From: Coriobacteriia bacterium | Lineage (GTDB): Bacteria > Actinomycetota > Coriobacteriia > Coriobacteriales > QAMH01 | DNA: 64,000 nucleotides | Direction of reading: 5' to 3' | NCBI GenBank assembly: GCA_003149935.1 | Contig: QAMH01000004.1 | Location: 1-64,000, forward strand | Shown here: piece after piece, positions 13,655 to 21,909 of the stretch | Position numbering within the stretch: the first letter of the stretch is position 1 | Layout: each line of letters opens with the position of its first letter | Notes under the pieces: generated by a model | The model's input: the letters and a program-made list of their open reading frames with translations, nothing else | What the model was told of the DNA's origin: nothing | The model's database searches: none | Translations under genes and position numbers: made by a program

Positions 13655-16330
13655 ATGAGCAAGATGGAGACGACGCTCCAGAGCATTGCTTGCGGCGGTA
13701 CGGGCGGTGAGATGACCGCGGTCGACACCATGGACGGCAAGATCGTGCGCATCAGGCCGTTTCGCATCGACACCAAGTACACGCTCGACGAGCTGAAGGA
13801 CTCGATGTGGGAGATTGACGTCGACGGCGAGGTGTTCAAGCCGACGATTAAGACCTGCCCCAATTGGATGGCGCTTGCCTACAAGAACCGCGTGTACTCC
13901 AAGAACCGCGTGCTCAAACCGCTCAAGCGCGTGGACTGGGAGCCGGGCGGCGACCCCGCAAAGATCAACGCGGCCAACCGCGGCAAGTCCAAGTTCGTCG
14001 AGATCTCCTGGGACGAGGCGCTCGACATCATGGAGAGCGAGCTCAGGCGCATCATCGATACCTATGGCCCGTACTCGGTCATATGCGTGGGCGAGGATGG
14101 CCACCGCGAGTCCAAGGACCTGCACGCCGGCGGCGGCATGCACGCCAACCTCATGGACAAGCTGGGCGGCTACACGCGCGAGACGCGCACGCCGGACTCC
14201 GTCGAGGGCTGGTACTGGGGTGCCAAGCACGTGTGGGGCGCAGGTGCAAATCACGGCCTGGGCCTGGTGGCACCTCCCGAGACCGACTTCAACTCGTGGA
14301 ACGTCCTTCCTGACATCTGCAAGAATTCCGAGCTGCTGGTCTTCGACGCTGGTGACTACGAGCTTACCACCAACTACGCCTCGATGTTCCTCTCGCAGGT
14401 CATGGGTTACTGGGAGCGCCTGGGCAAGGAGATGGTGTCTGTCGATCCGTTCTGCAACTACACCAACGTCTGCCACAACATGAAGTGGATTCCGGTGCTC
14501 CCCAACACCGACGCCGCCCTGCATTTTGGCGTGATCTACACGTGGATCACCGAGGACCTCTACGACAAGGATTACGTCGACACGCATACGGTGCACTTCG
14601 ACAAGCTCGTCGACTACGTCATGGGCAAGGAAGACGGCGAGGTCAAGGATGCGAAGTGGGCAAGCGAGCGCTGCGGCGTGCCGCCGTGGACCATCAAGGC
14701 CTTCGCGCGCAATATGGCCAAGAAGACTACCGCGCACATTCACTACAGCTCCGGCCACATCAAGACGCCGTACTCCCACGAGCCTGCCCGCACGTCGGCC
14801 TACATGCTCGCCATGCAGGGCCTGGGCAAGCCCGGCGTGCAGCAGTACCACCTGAGCGCGCAGGTCACCGCCAAGGAGAGGATCGCACGTTCCACGACCG
14901 CTCCGTTCACCATGGCCATCCAGTGCCGCATGTTCTTCCCCAGCGCCCAGAGCCTGCCGCGCACGATGATCGCCGAGGCGCTGCAGACCGGCAAGGCCAA
15001 GTGGTGGGGCAGCCCCTGCATCGTCTACGTTGAGAATAGCGAGCAGTTCCAGGAGTTCAACTATCCCGGCAACCCCAAGGCCGCGCTTGCCATGCAGCAG
15101 GCCATGGCCGAGCGCATGGGTCAGCCCATTCCCACCGAGGAGCCCAAGATCGACCGCATTCACATGCTGTGGTCCGAGAAGCCCTGCAACATGAACTGCT
15201 GGGATGGCGGCTTCAACTACCAGGACGCCATCCGCACCGACGAGGTCGAGTTCTTCGTTACCAACCACCAGTGGCTGGAAAACGACTCTCTCTTCGCCGA
15301 CCTGGTGCTTCCCGTCACCACTTGCCTCGAGGACAACGACGACATGGGCGCTTCCTCGCAGGTGCCGCTGCGCCATGCGGGCCTTACGCCTGCTGCCATC
15401 GAGCACCAGGGAGAGTCCCTGTCCGACTTCCAAATCGCCTGCACCATCGGCGAGCGCTTTGGCGTGCGCGAGGCAATCGACAAGGGCATGAGCGACGACA
15501 TGTGGATCGAGACGGCGTTTATGAGCTCGCGTCTACCTGAGGAAATCGAGTGGGAGGACTACAAGGAGCGCGGCTACTACTATCCGAAGCTGGAGGAGAA
15601 CTGGCAGGACATGAAGCCGGGCATGCGCAACTTCTACGAGAACCCCGAGGAGTTCCCGCTGGACACGCCCACCGGCAAGATCGAGTTCTGGAGTCAGGCG
15701 CTGGCCGACAACTTCCCCGACGACAAGGAGCGCCAGCCCATGGCCAAGTGGATCATCGGCGGTCCCAAGGAAGAGGGCTGGACGCATGACGAGACGCTGT
15801 GGGGCGAGCGCGCCAAGAAGTACCCGCTCTTGGTGACGGCCAACCCGGCCAAGTGGCGCGTGCACGTCCAGGGTGACGACATCAAGTGGTTCCGCGAGAT
15901 CGAGACCTGCAAGGTCAAGGGCAAGGACGGCTACCTCTATGAGCCGCTGTGGATCAGCCCGGAGGAGGCAGAGCGCCGTGGCATCAAGGACGGTGACATC
16001 GTCAAGATGTTCAACGAGCGCGGCACGATCCTGTGCGGTGCCCGCATCTCCGAGCGCGTCACCGGTCCGTCCGTCGTCATCGCCAAGGGCAGCCGCGTAG
16101 ACCCCATCGCTCCGCATCTGGACCGCGGCGGTGCGGCGAATCTCATCTGCCCGGGCAACCAGATCTCCAAGCACTGCAAGGGCTTTGCGGTCACCGGATA
16201 CCTGGTCGAGGTCGCTAAGGTCACCGATGAGGAGTACGAGGGCTGGAAGCGCGACTACCCCGAGGCATTTGCCCGCGACTATGACCCGGCCATCGGCATC
16301 AACCGCAAGTCCTGGGTCATCGAGAAATAG
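13655..16330 (+). CDS. Molybdopterin oxidoreductase large subunit, AthL-like, 2
   Basis: 891 aa. Residues 1-140 equal the first enzyme; beyond that most positions still match by eye but substitutions are spread through the substrate-facing middle. The segment replacing GCGCNKGLGLAAPVETGY is GAGANHGLGLVAPPETDF, and the loop before the IHMLWSEKPCNM stretch is rewritten and shorter. Active-site His150, Asp181 and Ser182 are kept. It probably runs the same chemistry on a different polyphenol. Cytosolic, no Tat signal. It is followed after 13 bases by its own Fe-S subunit. The identical N-terminus could be a chimera created by the duplication. Confidence 0.85.
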   Translation: MSKMETTLQSIACGGTGGEMTAVDTMDGKIVRIRPFRIDTKYTLDELKDSMWEIDVDGEVFKPTIKTCPNWMALAYKNRVYSKNRVLKPLKRVDWEPGGDPAKINAANRGKSKFVEISWDEALDIMESELRRIIDTYGPYSVICVGEDGHRESKDLHAGGGMHANLMDKLGGYTRETRTPDSVEGWYWGAKHVWGAGANHGLGLVAPPETDFNSWNVLPDICKNSELLVFDAGDYELTTNYASMFLSQVMGYWERLGKEMVSVDPFCNYTNVCHNMKWIPVLPNTDAALHFGVIYTWITEDLYDKDYVDTHTVHFDKLVDYVMGKEDGEVKDAKWASERCGVPPWTIKAFARNMAKKTTAHIHYSSGHIKTPYSHEPARTSAYMLAMQGLGKPGVQQYHLSAQVTAKERIARSTTAPFTMAIQCRMFFPSAQSLPRTMIAEALQTGKAKWWGSPCIVYVENSEQFQEFNYPGNPKAALAMQQAMAERMGQPIPTEEPKIDRIHMLWSEKPCNMNCWDGGFNYQDAIRTDEVEFFVTNHQWLENDSLFADLVLPVTTCLEDNDDMGASSQVPLRHAGLTPAAIEHQGESLSDFQIACTIGERFGVREAIDKGMSDDMWIETAFMSSRLPEEIEWEDYKERGYYYPKLEENWQDMKPGMRNFYENPEEFPLDTPTGKIEFWSQALADNFPDDKERQPMAKWIIGGPKEEGWTHDETLWGERAKKYPLLVTANPAKWRVHVQGDDIKWFREIETCKVKGKDGYLYEPLWISPEEAERRGIKDGDIVKMFNERGTILCGARISERVTGPSVVIAKGSRVDPIAPHLDRGGAANLICPGNQISKHCKGFAVTGYLVEVAKVTDEEYEGWKRDYPEAFARDYDPAIGINRKSWVIEK

Positions 16331-16343
16331 AGAGAGGTCAACC

Positions 16344-17147
16344 ATGAAGGTATTCGTCATAGATCCCACCCGCTGCGTTGGCTGCCATAACTGCCAGATC
16401 GCCTGCAAGGACGAGCACTGCGGCAATTGCTGGATGCCGTATGCCGAGGAGCAGCCCGAGATCGGCCAGTTCTGGATGAAGGTCGAGCAGAAGGAGCGCG
16501 GGCATGCACCGCACGTCAAGGTGAGCTATACCCCGCGCCTGTGCAACCACTGCGGCAACGCGCCCTGCATCAAGGCTGCCAAGGATGGCGCGGTCTACCG
16601 CCGCGACGATGGCCTGGTCATCATCGATCCGGAAAAGGCCAAGGGCCAGAAGCAGATTGTGGACGCCTGCCCATACGACGTGATCTACTGGAACGAGGAG
16701 AAGGAGATCCCGCAGAAGTGCACCGGCTGTGCGCACCTCATCGACGACCCCGAGCAGCCCATCCGCGTGCCCCGCTGCATGGACAACTGCCACCTGGACG
16801 TCATCCGCTTCGGCGAGGAAAGCGAGTTCGACCTCACCGGCATGGAGGTCCTGCATCCCGAGTACAAGACCGACCCGCACGTCTACTACACCAAGCTGCC
16901 CAAGAAGTTCATCGCCGGCACGGTGTATGACCCGGAGGCCGAGGAGATTGTCGAGGGCGCGACTGTCACTGCGACTTGCGCCGAGGGCAACGCCTCGGCA
17001 ACGACCGATCACTGGGGCGACTTCTGGCTCGAGGACCTGCCCGATGCCCAGTGGCGCATCACCATCGAGAAGGACGGCAAGCAAGCCGAGCTCGAGGTGA
17101 GCACCATGGAAGAGGACCAGGGTCTCAAGGACATCCCGCTAGCGTAA
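16344..17147 (+). CDS. Three-cluster ferredoxin small subunit (BthL-like), 2
   Basis: 267 aa, paralogue of 7806-8609 with the same Cys spacing (CVGCHNCQIACKDEHCGNC at the start) and the same C-terminal transthyretin-like domain (FIAGTVYDPEAEEIVEGATV). Substitutions cluster in the C-terminal domain. The start at 16344 follows AGAGAGGTCAACC; the longer frame from 16131 overlaps the large subunit and is not protein-like. Confidence 0.88.
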   Translation: MKVFVIDPTRCVGCHNCQIACKDEHCGNCWMPYAEEQPEIGQFWMKVEQKERGHAPHVKVSYTPRLCNHCGNAPCIKAAKDGAVYRRDDGLVIIDPEKAKGQKQIVDACPYDVIYWNEEKEIPQKCTGCAHLIDDPEQPIRVPRCMDNCHLDVIRFGEESEFDLTGMEVLHPEYKTDPHVYYTKLPKKFIAGTVYDPEAEEIVEGATVTATCAEGNASATTDHWGDFWLEDLPDAQWRITIEKDGKQAELEVSTMEEDQGLKDIPLA

Positions 17148-17162
17148 ACGCCATGAGCCATA

Positions 17163-17192
17163 GGGGTCGTCGTGACTGGGAACGACGGCCCC
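17163..17192 (+). terminator. Hairpin after the second Fe-S small-subunit gene
   Basis: GGGGTCGTCGT pairs with ACGACGGCCCC (one G-T pair) around an 8-nt loop, then GCTCCTTTC. It has the same position as the unrelated-sequence hairpins at 48-72 and 8627-8651, so an attenuator here seems to be kept by selection. Confidence 0.5.
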
Positions 17193-17214
17193 GCTCCTTT
17201 CAGGGAGGGAAACC

Positions 17215-17751
17215 ATGATCGACAAGCTTATGAACAAGTACGGCATCAGGCAGATTGGCTACAGCGTCAAGAGCATCGAGGAGACTGCCGAGCTTCTTTA
17301 CAGCACCCTGGGCGCCGGACCCTTCATCGACCTGGGCGTGAACAGCCCTGCCACGTGCAAGGTGCGCGGTGTCGACCAAGAGGTGACCATGCGCACGGCG
17401 ATTGGCTACCTGGGGACGATGGAGCTCGAGCTCATCGAGGACATGACCATGGGCCCAAGTCCGTACAACGAGACCGGATACTACGGGCTGCATCATTACT
17501 GCATCTGGGTTGACGATGTGGATGCGGCGGTGGCCGATCTTACCGCGGCAGGCATGGACGTCGCCATGGACATGGTGAGCGGATCTGGCCTGCACGTGGT
17601 CTACGTGGACGCGCGCGAGCAGCTCGGGCAGTACATCGAGGTGAACCCGCCCAACGAGCAGCTCGCCCAGATGGGCATGGGCGTGCACCAGAAGATGGAG
17701 GGTCCGGCGCTCATCGGCATCCAAGACGTCATGGCAATGATGGGCCGCTAG
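17215..17751 (+). CDS. VOC (glyoxalase-fold) protein, type A, divergent paralogue
   Basis: 178 aa, clearly homologous to 99-641 (YGIRQIGYSVKSIEETAELL, LGAGPFIDLGVNSPATCKVRG, LHHYCIWVDDV, GQYIEVNPPNEQLAQMG). It also has Gln where the first metal His is expected, so this change is a family trait, not an accident. RBS CAGGGAGGGAAACC. Functional annotation beyond the fold is not possible. Confidence 0.78.
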   Translation: MIDKLMNKYGIRQIGYSVKSIEETAELLYSTLGAGPFIDLGVNSPATCKVRGVDQEVTMRTAIGYLGTMELELIEDMTMGPSPYNETGYYGLHHYCIWVDDVDAAVADLTAAGMDVAMDMVSGSGLHVVYVDAREQLGQYIEVNPPNEQLAQMGMGVHQKMEGPALIGIQDVMAMMGR

Positions 17752-17760
17752 GGCTGTGTC

Positions 17761-18012
17761 ATGGCAGACCGTGGACCGGAGATACCCATCGAACGAATTG
17801 ACCGGGCGACCGGCGCCTTTCTCGATGCGCAGGGCAATGGCTACTTCGAGATATCGAATGACCTGTTCGTTGCCGAGGGTGTGATAGGGGAGGGCACGAT
17901 CGCCTTTCATGGATCGGGGTCGCACGGAGGCCACATCGTCTTGAAGCCGCTGTACGTGCGGCGCGGCGCGCGATGGGTGAACATGCTCACCGGCGTCGCA
18001 TGCCCTATCTAG
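17761..18012 (+). CDS. Small conserved protein of unknown function (83 aa), divergent paralogue
   Basis: Paralogue of the 93-aa protein. It shares EIPI, ID-R/K-A, YFEISNDLFV, GTIAFHGSGSHGGHIVLKP and the following aromatic, then has its own short tail ending in LTGVACPI. Nine bases separate it from the VOC gene. The pair therefore moves and diverges as a unit. Confidence 0.72.
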   Translation: MADRGPEIPIERIDRATGAFLDAQGNGYFEISNDLFVAEGVIGEGTIAFHGSGSHGGHIVLKPLYVRRGARWVNMLTGVACPI

Positions 18013-18100
18013 GCACATCAATCAGAAGGCTGCGCAGGCGCGGATGTAAGGCATACAGGAGGCCCGCGCAGCACATCCACTACCCATTCTAGGGGGAATC

Positions 18101-19561
18101 ATGAGTGAAGAACAAGTGAGGGAAAACCCGTTTTACGCGGCTCCCGAATCGAAGAAGATGGTAACGCTCATCGGCGTGTACCTGGGCGTTATCGCGAATC
18201 TGCTCGTCTCTTCGACCAATGCGACGCTTCTGCCCGTAGCGGCAGCCGAGCTGGGTGGCCTGGAGATATACGGGCTTGCGCAATCGGTTGCGGGCGTTCT
18301 GGGCGTATGCGCCATGCCGATCTTTGGCTTCATTGGCGCCCGGCAGCCGCAACTCAAGCGCTTGCTGCTTGCTGGTGGCCTGGGCGTGGGCGCCATCGTC
18401 ATCTTTGCCCGTGCAATCGCAATGAACTTCTGGGTGATCATCATCGCGAACGTGTTCTGGGGACTCGTGAGCGCCGGCGTGTTCGTCGTTGGCTTCACGA
18501 TGGTGCGTGACATGTTTGATCAGAAGAAGGCGGGTTTCTACCTTGGCCTCAATGGCACGATGATGTCCATCGCCATGATTGCCGGACCGTTCTTGGGCGG
18601 TCTGGTCATCGACAACGTGAGCTGGCGCGTCTGGAGCTGGATCGTGTTCGCGTTCCTCGCTCTGGCGACCGTGCTCGTCTTCGTCTTTGGCATCAAGGCG
18701 ACCAAGGAACAGGTTGCCGGCATGGCGGTTAAAGGTGGCTCGTTCGACTTTGCCGGCGGTGCCGCCGTCACGGTGTTTTTGGCCATGGTCATCCTCGTCC
18801 TGTCGCTGGGTGGTAGCTACGTGCCGTTTGGGTCCGCTGGCTCCTGGACTATGATCGCCGTGGGCATTGTCGCGCTCATCGCGCTCGTGTTCATCGTGCG
18901 CAAGAAGGGCAACGACGCCATCGTGCCGCTTGATGCCATCAAGGATCGCAACACGCTCGTCTTCTCGGGTACCAACTTGCTGCATAACCTGGGCCAGATG
19001 TCCATCACCTTCTTCGTCCCGGCGTTTGTCATGATGCAGCTTGTCAACGATCCGCTTGTTGGCATGCTGGGCGCAGCGCTTGCGGGCGGCATGGTCACGG
19101 TGTGCCTTGCCATCCCCGGACTGTTCCTCGGTCCAATCTGGGGCAAGATGATTGCCAAGGATTCGAGCGCCAAGCGTGCCATGACCATCGCCAACGTGTT
19201 CCGCATCATCGTCATGGGAGCATTGCTCTTCGTGCTCGTGCCCACGACCCCGGCATGGGTCATCTTCCTCATCGTTCTGCTTGCGGGCATCTACAACTCC
19301 AACATGACCGTTGCCATGTCGGCTGGCCCGCAGATCCAGCTCAAGCCCGAGCTGCGCGTTACGGGCAACTCCGTGGTGCAGCTGGGCCAGAACCTGGGTG
19401 CGGGCATTGGCGTCGCGCTCTTCACCTTTGTCATTGGCATCGATCCGGTGTATGGCATGACCATCTGCATCGCGATATCGCTCGTGTGCTTCGTCGTGCT
19501 GTTCTTCATCACGCTGTTCCTCAAGAAGGGCGGAGACGCCACGCAGCAAGGGCGGCAGTAG
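18101..19561 (+). CDS. MFS transporter, DHA2-like (14 TM)
   Basis: 486 aa, hydrophobic throughout with about 14 helices. A short soluble N-terminus precedes TM1 (VTLIGVYLGVIANLLVSSTN), as in drug:H+ antiporter 2 proteins. GFTMVRDMFDQKKAGFYLGL after the fifth helix resembles the MFS signature. RBS AGGGGGAATC. It probably exports or imports the phenolic substrate or product of the adjacent enzymes. An inverted repeat GCTGCGC/GCGCAGC (18029-18035/18066-18072) lies ahead of the gene. Confidence 0.85.
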   Translation: MSEEQVRENPFYAAPESKKMVTLIGVYLGVIANLLVSSTNATLLPVAAAELGGLEIYGLAQSVAGVLGVCAMPIFGFIGARQPQLKRLLLAGGLGVGAIVIFARAIAMNFWVIIIANVFWGLVSAGVFVVGFTMVRDMFDQKKAGFYLGLNGTMMSIAMIAGPFLGGLVIDNVSWRVWSWIVFAFLALATVLVFVFGIKATKEQVAGMAVKGGSFDFAGGAAVTVFLAMVILVLSLGGSYVPFGSAGSWTMIAVGIVALIALVFIVRKKGNDAIVPLDAIKDRNTLVFSGTNLLHNLGQMSITFFVPAFVMMQLVNDPLVGMLGAALAGGMVTVCLAIPGLFLGPIWGKMIAKDSSAKRAMTIANVFRIIVMGALLFVLVPTTPAWVIFLIVLLAGIYNSNMTVAMSAGPQIQLKPELRVTGNSVVQLGQNLGAGIGVALFTFVIGIDPVYGMTICIAISLVCFVVLFFITLFLKKGGDATQQGRQ

Positions 19562-19590
19562 GCGCGTCCGCTTCGAAAGGAGAGATGGTG

Positions 19591-20229
19591 ATGACGGGGA
19601 TACTGAGAAAGAACCAGGCAGAGTACTTCCATGGCCGCGATTGGGTGCATCAGGTGGGTTTCTACGCCCCCGATTGGCGTGCCTTCGTGGAGAACCACAA
19701 TCGCCTCTTTGGGTCGGGCCCGTTCTTCCACACGGTCAATACCTTTGGCAAGCTGCTCTATCACGGCGAGGAGGTCGATTGCGCGGGGCTGGAGTTTCGC
19801 GCGGCCTATGGCGCGTGGGGCGCGCACTCGATAGAGGTTGTTGAGCAAAGCGACCTGTCGGTCCCCACGATGTTCACCGAAATCAACGATACGAGCAAGC
19901 CTGGCTTCAACCACCTGCACATGTTCGTGGAGAGCCTGGAGGAGGCGCAGGACGCCTGCGACTTCCTGGCCATCCCCGTCATCACCGTAGGCTATCCGGA
20001 TTTGGAAAACGCCTTGGAGAAGGCGCGCACCACGGGGGCCGACGAGGCGCTCGTGCGCGCCAATGCCGGCAAACCCTCGTTCATGGTGTGCGACATGCGC
20101 AAGGAGGTGGGCTACTGCATCCAGTTCATCGAGCCGCGCGCGAAGAATCTGCATGACGCGATTGTGCGCGCACGGGAGAAATGGGATGGCAGCGCCGAGA
20201 CGCTCCTCATTTCCATGGGCGGCAACTAA
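19591..20229 (+). CDS. VOC (glyoxalase-fold) protein, type B, 1
   Basis: 212 aa. Two VOC halves; HQVGFYAPDWRAF (His), FNHLHMFVESLEEA (His) and CIQFIEPR (Glu) give a full apparent metal set, unlike the type A proteins. A paralogue is at 22799. I chose ATG 19591 because AAAGGAGAG ends 6 bases upstream; ATG 19585 would have no spacing. Likely a metal-dependent isomerase, epimerase or hydrolase-like enzyme acting on the ring product; substrate unknown. Confidence 0.78.
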   Translation: MTGILRKNQAEYFHGRDWVHQVGFYAPDWRAFVENHNRLFGSGPFFHTVNTFGKLLYHGEEVDCAGLEFRAAYGAWGAHSIEVVEQSDLSVPTMFTEINDTSKPGFNHLHMFVESLEEAQDACDFLAIPVITVGYPDLENALEKARTTGADEALVRANAGKPSFMVCDMRKEVGYCIQFIEPRAKNLHDAIVRAREKWDGSAETLLISMGGN

Positions 20230-20263
20230 AGCTATGCAAACTATCAAGTGAAGGGAAAGGCAC

Positions 20264-21040
20264 ATGAACGGAACCGAGAGATTTGACCTGACCGGGCGCG
20301 TGGCGCTCATCACGGGCGCGAGCTCGCACGGCATCGGCAACGATGCGGCAAAGCTGCTCGCGGCCAATGGCGCCAAGGTGTTCTTGGTGGCGCGTCGCGA
20401 GGAGCAGCTGCAGGTCGCGTGCGACGAGATTCGCGCGGCAGGCGGCGAGGCATCGTATCGCGCCATGGACGTGTCCGACGAGATGGAGTGCAAGGTGGCC
20501 GTCGAGCAGTGCGTCGCCGAATTTGGACGCCTTGACATCATGGTGCTCTCCGCTGGTATCTCGGGCCTGTCTGCCAGCGGCGGCATGGATGCGATCTTCG
20601 ATACGGACAACTGGCGCAAGGTCCAGGCCATCAACCTCGATGGCGTGTTCTGGATGATGAAGTATGGGCATGTCGAGTGCGCCAAGCATGGCGTGGGCTC
20701 GATCATTCCCGTGAGCTCGCTTGCCGCATGGCATGCCGATGGTGCTGCTGCCTATACGGCAACCAAGGGTGCCATCCGTGCGCTCACGCACTACTTTGGC
20801 AAGATGCTCGCGCCCATGAAGATACGCGTGAACAGCATCTACCCCGGCATGATCGACACCGATATGACGCATGGGGCGTGCGCGCACGAGCAGTATGGCC
20901 CCATGATGCTCAAGTCGATTCCGCTGGGCCGTTTTGGCACGCCCGAGGACATGGCCTACGGCATCCTGTTTTTGGCAAGCGACGCATCTGACTTCATGAC
21001 CGGCCAGCATCTTGTCATGGATGGCGGCGCGCTGGCGTAG
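20264..21040 (+). CDS. Short-chain dehydrogenase/reductase (classical SDR), 1
   Basis: 258 aa. Cofactor motif TGASSHGIG at about residue 18, NxAG-equivalent LSAGIS, catalytic Ser in IPVSSLAA and YTATK (Tyr-x3-Lys). C-terminal PGMIDTDMT and GRFGTPEDMAYGILFLASD are typical. The nearest general class is 3-oxoacyl-ACP reductase-like. In this context it could reduce a cyclic ketone made after dehydroxylation, as phloroglucinol reductase does; that is inference. Confidence 0.85.
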   Translation: MNGTERFDLTGRVALITGASSHGIGNDAAKLLAANGAKVFLVARREEQLQVACDEIRAAGGEASYRAMDVSDEMECKVAVEQCVAEFGRLDIMVLSAGISGLSASGGMDAIFDTDNWRKVQAINLDGVFWMMKYGHVECAKHGVGSIIPVSSLAAWHADGAAAYTATKGAIRALTHYFGKMLAPMKIRVNSIYPGMIDTDMTHGACAHEQYGPMMLKSIPLGRFGTPEDMAYGILFLASDASDFMTGQHLVMDGGALA

Positions 21041-21067
21041 CGCCAGCTAGAGAGGGGAGATACGAGC

Positions 21068-21583
21068 ATGGTAAACGCAGGGGAGCGCGTCGTCGTGGAG
21101 TATCGCGGCAAGCTGGATGATGGCAGGGAGTTCGCGAGCACGCACGCGCAAGGCGAGCTGCTCGAGTTCGTCGCGGGGTCGGGTGCGATGCTGCCGGACT
21201 TCGAATATGCGGTCATGGGCATGAGCGAAGGCGAGACGCGCAGCATTCACATTCCCATGGACAGGGCATACGGGTCGCGTGATGAAAGTCTGGTCATCAC
21301 GATGCCGGCAACGACGCTTCCCAATGGCGAGGCGCTGCCCGTGGGTGCCATGCTCGGGATACAGGGGCCCGATGGCGACGTCATGCGCGTGCGCGTGCTC
21401 GAGGTGAGTGACGACGAGGTCGTGCTCGACTGCAACCACGAGCTTGCGGGCGAGAACCTCAACTTCGACATCACGCTCGTCGAGGTGCGAAGCGAGTCCG
21501 CCATCGAGCACGAGAAGCACGCAGAGGGATGCACCTGCGGGTGCGATCGGCTCCAGGAGTCGCTGAAGGCGCAAGGAGCGTAA
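21068..21583 (+). CDS. SlyD-like FKBP-type peptidyl-prolyl isomerase, divergent paralogue
   Basis: 171 aa, paralogue of 941-1453. FKBP core GERVVVEYRGKLDDGREFAS, flap insert and LDCNHELAGENLNFDITLVEV, with tail HAEGCTCGCDRLQESLKAQ. The tail Cys pattern is the most conserved part between paralogues outside the core. Its presence in every version of the cluster argues for a dedicated maturation role. Confidence 0.85.
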   Translation: MVNAGERVVVEYRGKLDDGREFASTHAQGELLEFVAGSGAMLPDFEYAVMGMSEGETRSIHIPMDRAYGSRDESLVITMPATTLPNGEALPVGAMLGIQGPDGDVMRVRVLEVSDDEVVLDCNHELAGENLNFDITLVEVRSESAIEHEKHAEGCTCGCDRLQESLKAQGA

Positions 21584-21592
21584 CGGGCACGG

Positions 21593-21614
21593 GACGGGGC
21601 CCTCAGGCCCCGTC
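21593..21614 (+). terminator. Hairpin after the SlyD-like gene
   Basis: GACGGGGCC and GGCCCCGTC form a 9-bp stem with a CTCA tetraloop, 10 bases past the stop. No T-tract follows, so it may be an RNA-end stabiliser instead of a terminator. Confidence 0.4.
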
Positions 21615-21682
21615 GCATCCCCCTCATAACCGTCGACGGGGTCTGAAGGTCTCGTCCCGTGCACATGGCCTTTATGCGCGGC

Positions 21683-21851
21683 GGGCCGCGTGGAACGCGG
21701 CCCCTCCAAAACAGGGTGAATCGCAAGCGCGTTTACAGGGTGAATCGCGAGCGCGTTTGCGCAGGGGACGCCTTCCAGGCGTCCCGCCCCATCTCGCGTG
21801 GGTGGCATTTGTCCGAGCGCGTTTGCGCAGGGGACGCCTTGTAGGCGTCCC
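21683..21851. repeat. Cluster of dispersed hairpin repeats
   Basis: GGGCCGCGT-GGA-ACGCGGCCC (21683-21703), then two copies of GGGACGCCT-NNN-AGGCGTCCC (21765-21785 and 21831-21851), each preceded by GAGCGCGTTTGCGCAG. They fill the 326-base gap between the SlyD and SDR genes; no gene is visible there. Confidence 0.7.
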
Positions 21852-21909
21852 GCCCTCCCAAACGAGGAGGGCATGGACTGGCATATTCAAGACAAGGAGC
21901 GTTTGAATC

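Larger units (their letters stand above)
8580..14058 (+). repeat. Direct repeat, copy 2
   Basis: Repeats bases 1-5479 with no mismatch seen. It runs from the last nine codons of the first small-subunit gene into base 404 of the second molybdoenzyme gene, so the right-hand junction lies inside a coding region shared by paralogues. This suits unequal recombination between them. Confidence 0.95.
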
